From Candidatus Pacearchaeota archaeon ex4484_71 (GTDB taxonomy: Archaea; Nanobdellota; Nanobdellia; Pacearchaeales; GW2011-AR1), in the NCBI GenBank assembly GCA_002254395.1, contig NJDN01000006.1:1-18934 (forward strand): 18,934 bases of DNA. The letters run 5' to 3'. The notes beneath the pieces were generated by a model. That model saw nothing but the letters and a program-made list of their open reading frames with translations, did no database searches and was not told where the DNA came from. The position numbers were made by a program, and so were the translations under genes. Shown piece by piece: positions 12,834-18,934 of the stretch (positions are counted from its first letter, which is position 1; each line of letters opens with the position of its first letter).

Positions 12834-13130
12834 ATGGAATACGTGTATGCGGCACTTTTGTTGCACAAACTTGGAAAAGAAGTTAGCGAAGAGAACATAA
12901 CAAAAGTTGTTCAAAGTGCTGGTGCAGAAGTAGATAACTCTAAGGTGAAATCCTTAGTTGCAAGCCTTAAAGGAGTAGACATCGAAAAAGAACTAGAAAG
13001 CGCAAGCCTAGTTTCTGCGGCTCCTGCAGCAACAACTGAGGAAGCTCCTTCGCAAGAGAAGAAGGAAGAGAAACCAAAAGAGGAAGAAAAAGCACCTGCA
13101 GCAGAAGGTTTATCTGCTCTTTTCGGATAA
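12834..13130 (+). CDS. rpl12: Ribosomal protein L12 (P1-type)
   Basis: 98 residues from the ATG at 12834. L12 dimers sit on L10 and recruit elongation factors. MEYVYAALLLHKLGKEVSEENITKVV is the archaeal L12 dimerisation domain; AGAEVDNSKVKSLVASLKGVDIEKEL follows, then an Ala/Pro/Glu/Lys hinge, then the factor-binding end GLSALFG. A much longer upstream frame (from 12729) is only the Lys-rich +1 reading of the L10 tail. A GGAGAGG ribosome-binding site precedes the ATG. An inverted repeat covers its last codons and the following sequence. Confidence 0.96.
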   Translation: MEYVYAALLLHKLGKEVSEENITKVVQSAGAEVDNSKVKSLVASLKGVDIEKELESASLVSAAPAATTEEAPSQEKKEEKPKEEEKAPAAEGLSALFG

Positions 13131-13158
13131 TTTATTTAAAATTAAAGCAGATAAACCT
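13106..13158 (+). terminator. 13-bp perfect inverted repeat across the L12 stop, candidate terminator or 3' processing hairpin
   Basis: AGGTTTATCTGCT (13106-13118, the last L12 codons) is the exact reverse complement of AGCAGATAAACCT (13146-13158). The 27-nt loop contains the stop codon and a TTTATTT run. It lies where the stalk operon faces the convergent VTT gene (stop at 13213). A 13-bp perfect match over a stop is unlikely by chance. It could act on transcripts from both strands; whether it terminates, stabilises or guides cleavage is unknown. Confidence 0.5.
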
Positions 13159-13212
13159 CTTCGCTGGCCGTGCCTAGATAATTCTCCTTTGACAATAAAA
13201 TAGTATTCTCTC

Positions 13213-13905
13213 TTATTTGAAGCTCATTTCTATGTCCTTCTTCTTTTTAATCTTGTACAAAAAAAACAGGAATGCGAACAGAACGATATAGAAAACACCT
13301 ACTACAATAAACAAGTTGAAAAGTATTGGGGAAGAGCTGAAGAAATCTCCAAGGTATGTCTGTAAAATTATAGAAGGTGCAAGCCCTAGAGTCGTCCCAA
13401 TTATGAAACTCTTGAAAGACATCTTTGTGAATCCCCCAAGATAGCTAAACAAGTCTGTTGAGGTCACAGGATTTACCCTCAAAAGAAAAATTGCAAATCC
13501 TCCGTATTTGCTTGAAAATCTGTCAAATCTTTTACGAACTTTTTCGGGAACCTTCCTTTCCACCCATTCTCTTCCAAGCTTCCTAGCAATAAAAAATGCA
13601 ATTGCAGATCCGAGAGCATTTCCCAGAAGTGCTAGAAGGCCCCCAAAAATCCCCCCGTAAATTGCACCACCTGCAACATATAAAATGAAAGGTGGCAAAG
13701 GTGCAACAACATTTTCTAAAACTACCAAAAATACAAATAACAAAGCTCCTATAATGCCCATGGATTTTAAAGAGGCAATAAGAGGAGCAGGATCATTTTG
13801 CAAGAGCTGATAAAAGATTCCCTGATGAAAATATGAAAAAAGAATTCCCAATCCAGATAAAACAAAAACCGCTAACAAAAGAATTCCAAATGTCCTCTTC
13901 CTCAT
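13213..13905 (-). CDS. VTT-domain (TVP38/TMEM64/DedA-like) membrane protein
   Basis: 230 residues with an N-terminal membrane segment (about 6-26) and the VTT domain: a hydrophobic stretch with ENVVAPLPPFILYVAGGAIYGGIFGGLLALLGNALGSAIAFFIARKLGRE, then FSSKYGGFAIFLLRVNPVTSTDLFSYLGGFTKMSFKSFIIGTTLGLAPSIILQTYLG, then a last segment and a Lys-rich cytoplasmic tail. The N/R-x-P-x-x-x-x-D and F/YLxGxxxMxxxxFxxGTxLGxxP motifs are the family's core. VTT/DedA proteins are linked to lipid scrambling or flipping; the substrate here is unknown. It converges on the L12 gene. Its promoter is not clear; tRNA-Ser lies 45 bp upstream on the same strand. Confidence 0.88.
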   Translation of the reverse strand: MRKRTFGILLLAVFVLSGLGILFSYFHQGIFYQLLQNDPAPLIASLKSMGIIGALLFVFLVVLENVVAPLPPFILYVAGGAIYGGIFGGLLALLGNALGSAIAFFIARKLGREWVERKVPEKVRKRFDRFSSKYGGFAIFLLRVNPVTSTDLFSYLGGFTKMSFKSFIIGTTLGLAPSIILQTYLGDFFSSSPILFNLFIVVGVFYIVLFAFLFFLYKIKKKKDIEMSFK

Positions 13906-13950
13906 ATAAGAGAAAAAGTTAGATGATTAATAAAACTTCTGTAAATCAAA

Positions 13951-14030
13951 CGCCCCCGACAGGAATCGAACCTGTGAGCCCAAAGGGCCTCGGTCTCAAG
14001 CCGAGTGCAATACCACTATGCGACGGAGGC
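13951..14030 (-). tRNA. tRNA-Ser (UGA)
   Basis: 80 nt, class II. Acceptor stem GCCTCCG pairs with CGGGGGC (one T-G pair) and the discriminator is G, as expected for Ser. Anticodon stem CTCGG/CCGAG holds loop CTTGAGA, anticodon TGA. The long variable arm is GCCC-TTT-GGGC; T arm ACAGG TTCGATT CCTGT. No intron and no encoded CCA. Confidence 0.96.
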
Positions 14031-14053
14031 ATGAATATAAGATTTAATCTCTT

Positions 14054-14062
14054 GTTTTAAAG
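14054..14062 (-). promoter_or_regulatory. TATA-like box for tRNA-Ser
   Basis: CTTTAAAAC on the minus strand is about 28 bp before the tRNA-Ser 5' end, in the gap after the small helical protein gene. Confidence 0.4.
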
Positions 14063-14071
14063 ATTTCTATA

Positions 14072-14350
14072 TTATTTAAACAAACTTTTCAACTTGCTCC
14101 AAAATGTTCTTTTTATTACAACCGGTTTGTTATTCTCATCTATTATTTCATATTTTATTATTGGCTTTTCTTTAAATTCAGGTGCTTGTTTTGCAAGTTC
14201 CTTATTTGCTTGCTCTATCGCCTGTTCAATTGATGTCCTAGAATATCCCTGCCTCTCTAATGCAAACTTAAGAGATTCTGTAGTGTATCCTTTCTTCAGA
14301 TTTTTCTTAAAATAATCTACAAGCTGCCCTTTGTAATCTTGCTTCCTCAT
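14072..14350 (-). CDS. Small helical protein of unknown function
   Basis: 92 residues from the ATG at 14350. Residues 5-50 (YKGQLVDYFKKNLKKGYTTE, then LKFALERQGYSRTSIEQAIEQANKEL) form a predicted small helical domain of the kind often found in DPANN proteins as a short N-terminal module; I know no function for it. A linker with PEFKEKPIIKYEIIDENNKPVVIKR follows, and the protein ends in an amphipathic basic helix FWSKLKSLFK that might bind membrane or nucleic acid. A longer frame from 14395 overlaps the AMP phosphorylase end; I prefer 14350 because a TTTTTTAAAC box lies about 25 bp before it, implying a leaderless mRNA. Confidence 0.6.
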   Translation of the reverse strand: MRKQDYKGQLVDYFKKNLKKGYTTESLKFALERQGYSRTSIEQAIEQANKELAKQAPEFKEKPIIKYEIIDENNKPVVIKRTFWSKLKSLFK

Positions 14351-14370
14351 TATTGAACCAAACAAAAGAA

Positions 14371-14380
14371 GTTTAAAAAA
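14371..14380 (-). promoter_or_regulatory. TATA-like box for the small helical protein gene
   Basis: TTTTTTAAAC on the minus strand is about 25 bp before the ATG at 14350, overlapping the region just after the AMP phosphorylase stop. It supports the shorter start. Confidence 0.4.
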
Positions 14381-14382
14381 TT

Positions 14383-15603
14383 TTAGATATGACAAATATC
14401 AACGGGTTTGTTTTGTTTGTAAAATTTCAAAGCCTCTTTCAACCGAGGTTTAGACTCTGCATATATCGTGAGAATTTTTTGTTTTTTCACAATCTTGTCC
14501 CCTCTTTTGACATGAAGGAAGATACCTGCTCCCTTATCCTCCAAATCAAGGGGCCCATCCTCTGAAGGATCAAGAACATCTATAACATCTTTCATCTCAA
14601 GAATGGGGCCCACACCTCTTCCAATAGGATTTGAACCGTCTGTCAAAACAACCTTCATCTTCAGTCCGAAATATTTTCCGAGATCTTCAAATTTTTTCTT
14701 TAACCTTCTACCTTTGGCTAAAGAGACTTTCGCAGATGAACCGTAAGGAATATCTATTAAAACATACTTGCTACCTGCAGCAAGTTTCTTGGATAGAATT
14801 GAAGCTAAAAGTTGCGCCTCTGGGTCAATCTTCAATTGTTTCTCTATTGAAATAATTTTTGAATCTGCTGGAACCATCCCCAAAGCCCCTCCCCAGACCA
14901 TACAAGCATTTGTCTTTTCAATTATTTTTTTTAATTTTTTTATTGAAAATTCCACGTTTGCAATTGTTTCGATAACGTCTGCTGTTCCTGCTGCACTTGT
15001 TATTGCCCTCGATGAACTTTTTGGAAATGTTAAACCTGCAGCGGAACATATCGACACAACAAGAGGGGTGGTCCTATTGCCAGGGATCCCCCCAATAGAA
15101 TGTTTATCTACAACAAACTTATTCCGAAAATGAAGTCTATTACCGGTGGATAAAATAGCATCTATCAAAAATACAGTCTCGTCAAAATTCATACCTTTTT
15201 GATACATCGCAGAAACAAAGAGAGCAACTTCTGCCTCAGATAGGCTGTTATTGACTATATCACTAATTATTTCTTTTACTTCTTTCTTTGTTAAAACAAC
15301 TCCTTTTAACTTCTTCTTTATTAAGTCCAAACTTTTTGGAGGAGAAGAAATTTCTACTTCTACCTTCTGTCCCTCTTTAACACCAAGAATTTTTTTCACT
15401 TCTTCTGAAACAACAATCTCTTTTTTACTTACTTTTCTCTTTACAACGTCTAACACAGCAGAAATTTCCTTCTTGTTAGTTGAGGGAACTCTTATAAGAA
15501 GTCTTCCTTTTTCGTGCACCCCTAACTTTTTTGCAGTTTTCTCTCGCAACATAACTGCAGGCAATCCTGCCGCCCAACTCCAAGAACCTACTTTTAATTC
15601 CAT
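14383..15603 (-). CDS. deoA: AMP phosphorylase (nucleoside phosphorylase II family) with internal deletion
   Basis: 406 residues; characterised archaeal AMP phosphorylases have about 500. The enzyme splits AMP with phosphate to adenine and ribose-1,5-bisphosphate, feeding RuBisCO. An N-terminal AMP-phosphorylase domain (about 10-85, GLPAVMLREKTAKKLGV) precedes the catalytic part: VDKHSIGGIPGNRTTPL (phosphate binding), KSSSRAITSAAGTADVIE, CMVWGGALGMVPADSKIISIEKQL, ASILSKKLAAGSKYVLIDIPYG and LTDGSNPIGRGVGPILE. After VIDVL (residue 344) the sequence passes through DPSEDGPLDLEDK straight into GAGIFLHVKRGD and TIYAES, which normally lie some 90-100 residues further on. The helical segment and the start of the C-terminal domain are thus absent without a frameshift. 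An AGAGGAAG ribosome-binding site precedes the ATG. Activity is uncertain. Confidence 0.93.
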   Translation of the reverse strand: MELKVGSWSWAAGLPAVMLREKTAKKLGVHEKGRLLIRVPSTNKKEISAVLDVVKRKVSKKEIVVSEEVKKILGVKEGQKVEVEISSPPKSLDLIKKKLKGVVLTKKEVKEIISDIVNNSLSEAEVALFVSAMYQKGMNFDETVFLIDAILSTGNRLHFRNKFVVDKHSIGGIPGNRTTPLVVSICSAAGLTFPKSSSRAITSAAGTADVIETIANVEFSIKKLKKIIEKTNACMVWGGALGMVPADSKIISIEKQLKIDPEAQLLASILSKKLAAGSKYVLIDIPYGSSAKVSLAKGRRLKKKFEDLGKYFGLKMKVVLTDGSNPIGRGVGPILEMKDVIDVLDPSEDGPLDLEDKGAGIFLHVKRGDKIVKKQKILTIYAESKPRLKEALKFYKQNKPVDICHI

Positions 15604-15640
15604 CTTCCTCTTTTTATAATGAATAGAAAATTGACACTAT

Positions 15641-16705
15641 TTAATTCTTTTTCTCTGTCAAAAGCCCTGGAACCTTTTTATTCCTATAAACCTCCAAAAT
15701 TATAAGAAGATAAGCAAGAATTAGGGGACCTATTATAATTCCCAGTATTCCAAACATGAATAAACCTCCAACCATTCCAAGCAGGACAAGCGCCGAGTGC
15801 AAATTTGTTCTATGAGCAACAAAAATAGGTTTTACAAAGTTTTCCATTAGAGAAGATAACACACCAAAGATTGCTACCCCTACAATAGGACCAAGATTAA
15901 ATCCGCTTATCATTAAATAAATCACTACTGGAACCCACACAATTGCAGTCCCTATGATCGGAAAGATGCCTGCTAAAGCTGTCAAAATCGTCAAGAAAAG
16001 CGCGTTTGGAATTCCAAATGCAAAGAAACCAATTCCTGCAATGATACCTTGAACTATCCCTAACAAAACTTGCCCATAAAGAACAGAGTAAGTAATCTCT
16101 CTGGAAGAGGTAAATAATTTTCTCTCAACTTCTTTCGAAAAAGGAAGTATGCTTTGAAGATATTCCACTAATTTCTTTCCATCTTTCAATGCAAAAAAGA
16201 AAACGAATAGAGCAACCAAAATTTGAAGCGTTATTTTTGCGAAGTTCAAAATCATATTTGAAAAAATGTTCATAACAGAATTTGTTAAATTTGTTACAAA
16301 AGAATAGACTACGCTCCCCACTTCGGAACTAAACTGCTCGTATGCGAACAAAGAAGGGAACAAATGCTTAAGAGGAGTAACTAAATCCATCTTCTGGGAA
16401 GCTACAAAAATTTGAATTGATTGCTTCACGAGGATTGGAACAAAATACCATAGAGGAATAAATACCAAAACCGCCAATAGAAGGACCACCAAAAAAGCAG
16501 ACCATCCCTTATGATTCAGTCTCTTATTTATCTTCGTAAAAAAAGGGTGTAAAACAAGTGCCAATATTAACCCAAAAAGAATTGCTATTAAAAATGGCCT
16601 CAAAAGGAAAAAAGCCAATACTGCGAGAATAAGAAGTAAAAACACAGTACCAAACCTTCTTAGAAGGTCCTTCTCCTTACTTCCTTTAAAATTATTTGTT
16701 TCCAT
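15641..16705 (-). CDS. AI-2E transporter family (UPF0118) membrane protein
   Basis: 354 residues, usual length. About eight membrane segments: two after the N-terminus (LLLILAVLAFFLLRPFLIAILFGLILALVLHPF), one near 70-90, a long periplasmic-type domain, one near 160-175, and a C-terminal group with GQVLLGIVQGIIAGIGFFAFGIPNALFLTILTALAGIFPIIGTAIVWVP, ISGFNLGPIVGVAIFG and LVLLGMVGGLFMFGILGIIIGPLILA. The PIIGTAIVWVP and GGLFMFGILGIIIGP motifs are characteristic. Members of the family export AI-2 or act as Na+/H+ antiporters; substrate here cannot be told. Start at 16705; the upstream TATA box is shared in a divergent gap with the 16805 gene. It ends 37 bp before the AMP phosphorylase start. Confidence 0.93.
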   Translation of the reverse strand: METNNFKGSKEKDLLRRFGTVFLLLILAVLAFFLLRPFLIAILFGLILALVLHPFFTKINKRLNHKGWSAFLVVLLLAVLVFIPLWYFVPILVKQSIQIFVASQKMDLVTPLKHLFPSLFAYEQFSSEVGSVVYSFVTNLTNSVMNIFSNMILNFAKITLQILVALFVFFFALKDGKKLVEYLQSILPFSKEVERKLFTSSREITYSVLYGQVLLGIVQGIIAGIGFFAFGIPNALFLTILTALAGIFPIIGTAIVWVPVVIYLMISGFNLGPIVGVAIFGVLSSLMENFVKPIFVAHRTNLHSALVLLGMVGGLFMFGILGIIIGPLILAYLLIILEVYRNKKVPGLLTEKKN

Positions 16706-16738
16706 CTCTTTTCCCTTTCAGCTAGAAAAACTAAGAAA

Positions 16739-16783
16739 CTTATAAAGTTTTGTAAAAAGAGGAATACTCAAAAAATTTATAAG
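16739..16783. promoter_or_regulatory. Divergent promoter pair with identical TTTATAAG boxes
   Basis: CTTATAAA (16739-16746) and TTTATAAG (16776-16783) form an 8-bp inverted repeat. Read outward, each strand sees TTTATAAG. The right copy is about 25 bp before the ATG at 16805 (leaderless); the left copy is about 37 bp before the ATG at 16705, leaving a leader of about 10 nt with a GGGAAAAGAG purine stretch. Confidence 0.55.
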
Positions 16784-16804
16784 CAAATAAAGACAGATTA
16801 AAAC

Positions 16805-17509
16805 ATGAATTTCATAAAAAGCGTGATAGACAAAAAAGAGAATAAATTTGCACACATACAATTTCAAAAATTTTCTAAAGGAGAGTTTAAAAATAGGGCT
16901 CTTATAAGGGCAAAAAAATCTAAAGAGAAATACACAATTTATACCTCTGCCGAATTTGCGAACGATCTTGTTTTGACGATGGCAGAAAAACTAGGAAAAA
17001 GTAGAACAAAAGTTGTGGGAGCAATTGTTTCAACTTCAGACCTAAAGGATGACATTGAATTTAAAGAAATAAAACAGTTCCAAGGTGTGAAAAGATATTT
17101 GATTGATAAAGAAATGTCTGGGGGAGAGATTTCGAGTTTATTAGAAAAATTCCCAAAGACATTTTTCGCTCTTAGCTTTGAAGTAGAGGGGGAAAAGTTA
17201 AAAATAAAACCAAAAGCCCCAAAATCGGGAAAACCAGGAAAGGGAGACAGTGCCCCAAAAGCAGATTTCTGCAAGCTCATAACATTTGATAAAAACATAG
17301 GGGGGGAATTTGTATTTGAAAAAGATGATTTTAAAGACGCTGAGATAGAACACACTTTTGTGATTGAGAAAATAGAAATCCCCGAACATTTGAAAAACTC
17401 TGATGACTTCGCAAAAATAAGGGAAGAATCTTTGAGAAAAGGGAGAATAATACGAAAAGCGAAGATAGATGGGGAAATTGAAACAAAAGATTATGAATTT
17501 GAAGCTTAA
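16805..17509 (+). CDS. Unrecognised Lys/Glu-rich soluble protein
   Basis: 234 residues, no signal peptide or membrane segment. Residues 1-130 look like one mixed alpha/beta domain (MNFIKSVIDKKENKFAHIQF, then YTIYTSAEFANDLVLTMAEKLGKSRTKVVGAIVS). A flexible Lys/Pro/Gly linker (about 134-152, KIKPKAPKSGKPGKGDSAPK) leads to a second domain (ADFCKLITFDKNIGG to EFVFEKDDF) and a helical segment with ESLRKGRIIRKAKIDGE. Only one Cys. I recognise no catalytic motif. It precedes the MutS-like gene by 55 bp but that gene has its own TATA box, so co-function is not implied. The identical TATA box with the AI-2E gene is the only regulatory hint. Confidence 0.7.
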   Translation: MNFIKSVIDKKENKFAHIQFQKFSKGEFKNRALIRAKKSKEKYTIYTSAEFANDLVLTMAEKLGKSRTKVVGAIVSTSDLKDDIEFKEIKQFQGVKRYLIDKEMSGGEISSLLEKFPKTFFALSFEVEGEKLKIKPKAPKSGKPGKGDSAPKADFCKLITFDKNIGGEFVFEKDDFKDAEIEHTFVIEKIEIPEHLKNSDDFAKIREESLRKGRIIRKAKIDGEIETKDYEFEA

Positions 17510-17535
17510 AAAAGTGCTATTAAATCTCACATTTC

Positions 17536-17544
17536 TTTAAATAA
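17536..17544 (+). promoter_or_regulatory. TATA-like box of the MutS-like gene
   Basis: TTTAAATAA is about 25 bp before the ATG at 17565, which suits a leaderless transcript. A weaker AAGGGGAT purine stretch also precedes the ATG. Confidence 0.45.
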
Positions 17545-17564
17545 TTATTTTGCCCTAAGGGGAT

Positions 17565-18934
17565 ATGATAACTCTAGACATCTTGAAGATCCCAGAAGAT
17601 AATGAATTAACATACACTAATGAAGAATTTGAAGCATTAAAAATTCCGGGTTTGGGGTGGAAATACAATACCTTGGGCTACGGAAATCGTGAACTTATTG
17701 ATGAAAGGATAAAGAGTATGTTAAAGACCCCCCTTTCAAGAGATACGTTGTATTATCGAAAAGAATTTTTTTCAGAACTGATGAATCATCCTGATAAAAA
17801 AACCATAAGCAATCTAATAAAAGACTTCCCTTCCGAAAGACCTATACACGAAGGTGCAACATGGAATCCTCTGGATTACCTCGAAGCCCAAAGACTTGTA
17901 AATTTCCCGAGGAATCTTGAAAGGCTTTCCAACATGGGATTGAGTTCAGGACTATTTCAAGATTTTGTGAGATTCTCAAAAGCATTTCTCGAAAAAAATA
18001 GGGAATTCGTGAGCAAGATGGAGGAAATAAATAAAAAATATCCCCCAAGATATACTGAAATTGTTGAGGGCAGAACATGGAACGGGAGAAGTATAAAGAA
18101 AAAATTAGGTAGGAACAATAGAAAATACCAAGAAAAAATTATTGGAGAACTATCCCCATTCCAAAACCTTTACAAAACGGGCGCAAGTTTAAGATACCAA
18201 TTCATGAACTACCTTCTTTTCAGTAAAATTTGTGAGAAAGGATGTGACGTGAGATTCTTTGGCCGTTCTGGAGAAGCAGGAGAAATAAGAGGGGCAATAC
18301 ATCCTTTTTATAATCAAAGCAGTGGAGCAGAAAAAAGAAGTAAATTCGGCACCGCAGTAGCAAATAACATCTTGTGGAACAAAGACAACAGACTCACTTT
18401 AATAACAGGAGCAAACTCGGGAGGAAAAAGTGTCTACTTAAGAACTATTGGGATCAATATCCTTTTGGCGATGAATGGATTCTACGCGCTTGCAGATTCT
18501 GCAATGATGTCCGAGATTAGAAGAGTGTGGCCTGCCTTTGATTTTGGGGACGCAAGAGGGATGGGACATTTGGAGAAAGGATTAAAATATTTTAGACACG
18601 TAGCAGAAAATGCCTCCAGAAGGGATATTCTTTTAATGGACGAACCGGCACAAGGAGCAGAGCCTGCGGCAGAATACCAGCTCGCAAAAGGAAATATTTC
18701 AAAAATTGCAGAAATGGGAGGATTCAATTCATTCATAGTAACACATGATATAGAATTAGTCAAGGAATTTTTGCAAAAAGAAGGAGTGTCTTTCAAAAAA
18801 GTGGCAGATTATGGAGATAAGGACAACAAATACGGAATTTTTGATGGCCTCTCAGAAGGAGGATATGGTATGAGATTGGCGAAAAAGATGGGTGCAGACC
18901 CAAAATCTCTCGAAAATATAATCAAAAGAAGGAA
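17565..18934 (+). CDS. MutS-family ATPase lacking the mismatch-recognition domain (3' end cut)
   Basis: 456 residues from the ATG at 17565, open to the window end. Residues 20-240 resemble the MutS lever/core region (LGYGNRELIDERIKSMLKTPLS, RKEFFSELMNHPD); then IRGAIHPFYN corresponds to the MutS GRHP segment. The ATPase domain has Walker A TGANSGGKSVYLRTIGINIL (Lys288), a signature region FDFGDARGMGHLEKGLKYFRHVAENA, Walker B DILLMDEP (Asp359-Glu360) and the HD switch VTHDIE (His394), ending YGMRLAKKMGADPKSLENII. The MutS consensus is GPNMGGKS, so Walker A is divergent. Domain I, with the Phe-X-Glu mismatch wedge, is absent from the N-terminus. Only the extreme C-terminus can be missing unless a further domain is fused. 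Role in repair is inferred. Confidence 0.88.
   Translation, partial: MITLDILKIPEDNELTYTNEEFEALKIPGLGWKYNTLGYGNRELIDERIKSMLKTPLSRDTLYYRKEFFSELMNHPDKKTISNLIKDFPSERPIHEGATWNPLDYLEAQRLVNFPRNLERLSNMGLSSGLFQDFVRFSKAFLEKNREFVSKMEEINKKYPPRYTEIVEGRTWNGRSIKKKLGRNNRKYQEKIIGELSPFQNLYKTGASLRYQFMNYLLFSKICEKGCDVRFFGRSGEAGEIRGAIHPFYNQSSGAEKRSKFGTAVANNILWNKDNRLTLITGANSGGKSVYLRTIGINILLAMNGFYALADSAMMSEIRRVWPAFDFGDARGMGHLEKGLKYFRHVAENASRRDILLMDEPAQGAEPAAEYQLAKGNISKIAEMGGFNSFIVTHDIELVKEFLQKEGVSFKKVADYGDKDNKYGIFDGLSEGGYGMRLAKKMGADPKSLENIIKRR

Noticed and set aside
13131..13212. Possible C/D box guide RNA between L12 and the VTT gene
   Set aside because: No RUGAUGA box with a matching CUGA was found on either strand; only the inverted repeat is supported.
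18482..18796. Minus-strand 104-codon frame inside the MutS-like gene
   Set aside because: It is antisense to the Walker B region of a gene with intact family motifs; no promoter or family match.
1..18934. CRISPR arrays, transposons, integrated virus genes or toxin-antitoxin pairs
   Set aside because: No spaced direct repeats, transposase or integrase motifs, attachment-site duplications at the tRNAs, or toxin folds were recognised; the window is core-gene DNA.

Overview
This is gene-dense, AT-rich archaeal DNA, most likely from a small-genome DPANN archaeon of the Woesearchaeota/Pacearchaeota (Nanoarchaeota-like) type. Ribosomal proteins S19e, L39e, L31e, L10 (P0-type) and L12 (P1-type), a Cbf5-type pseudouridine synthase, an archaeal RNase P RNA and an archaeal Ogg2 glycosylase fix the domain. 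Many genes have a TATA-like box about 25 bp before the ATG, the spacing expected for leaderless mRNAs. The lineage below archaeal level is inference from protein style (form III RuBisCO, DUF5654, pilin-like small proteins) and was not tested by phylogeny. I see no CRISPR array, transposon, prophage or replication origin. No stretch longer than 300 bases lacks a gene, counting the RNase P RNA.

Layout. 1-210 (-) is the start of a lipoprotein-like gene cut by the window edge. 241-1799 (-) holds Cbf5 and an AlkD-type DNA glycosylase; facing away from them are Nth and Ogg2 (1832-3069, +), so three base-excision-repair enzymes share one 32-bp divergent promoter. 3071-4305 (-) is a ribosomal operon S19e-L39e-L31e. 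4385-4998 (-) carries two RNA-binding proteins (YhbY/CRM and stand-alone NFACT-R). 5038-6599 (-) is form III RuBisCO coupled to a small DUF5654 membrane protein. 6655-7968 (-) is CysRS. 8008-8860 (-) is a two-gene membrane/pilin-like operon. 8911-9320 (-) carries tRNA-Phe and RNase P RNA. 9416-13130 (+) is glmS followed by the L1-L10-L12 stalk operon. 13213-16705 (-) has a VTT-domain membrane protein, tRNA-Ser, a small helical protein, AMP phosphorylase and an AI-2E-family membrane protein. 16805-18934 (+) has an unrecognised protein and a MutS-family ATPase reaching the right edge.

Function. Most genes are housekeeping: translation and RNA processing (ribosomal proteins, CysRS, Cbf5, RNase P, tRNAs, NFACT-R, YhbY) and DNA repair (AlkD, Nth, Ogg2, MutS-like). 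The metabolic theme is RuBisCO plus AMP phosphorylase, two of the three enzymes of the archaeal AMP/nucleoside-salvage route (AMP to ribose-1,5-bisphosphate to RuBP to 3-phosphoglycerate). The isomerase is not in the window. The AMP phosphorylase appears to carry an in-frame internal deletion of roughly 90-100 residues, while the RuBisCO keeps every active-site residue I could check.

No wholly new multi-gene system is evident. The best leads are the shortened AMP phosphorylase, a paired A-U to G-C change in the universal P4 helix of RNase P RNA, an 11-codon leader ORF overlapping the S19e start, a long charged tail on L31e, an Nth without its iron-sulfur cluster, a structured leader before L1, an inverted repeat over the L12 stop, and the compact MutS-like ATPase.
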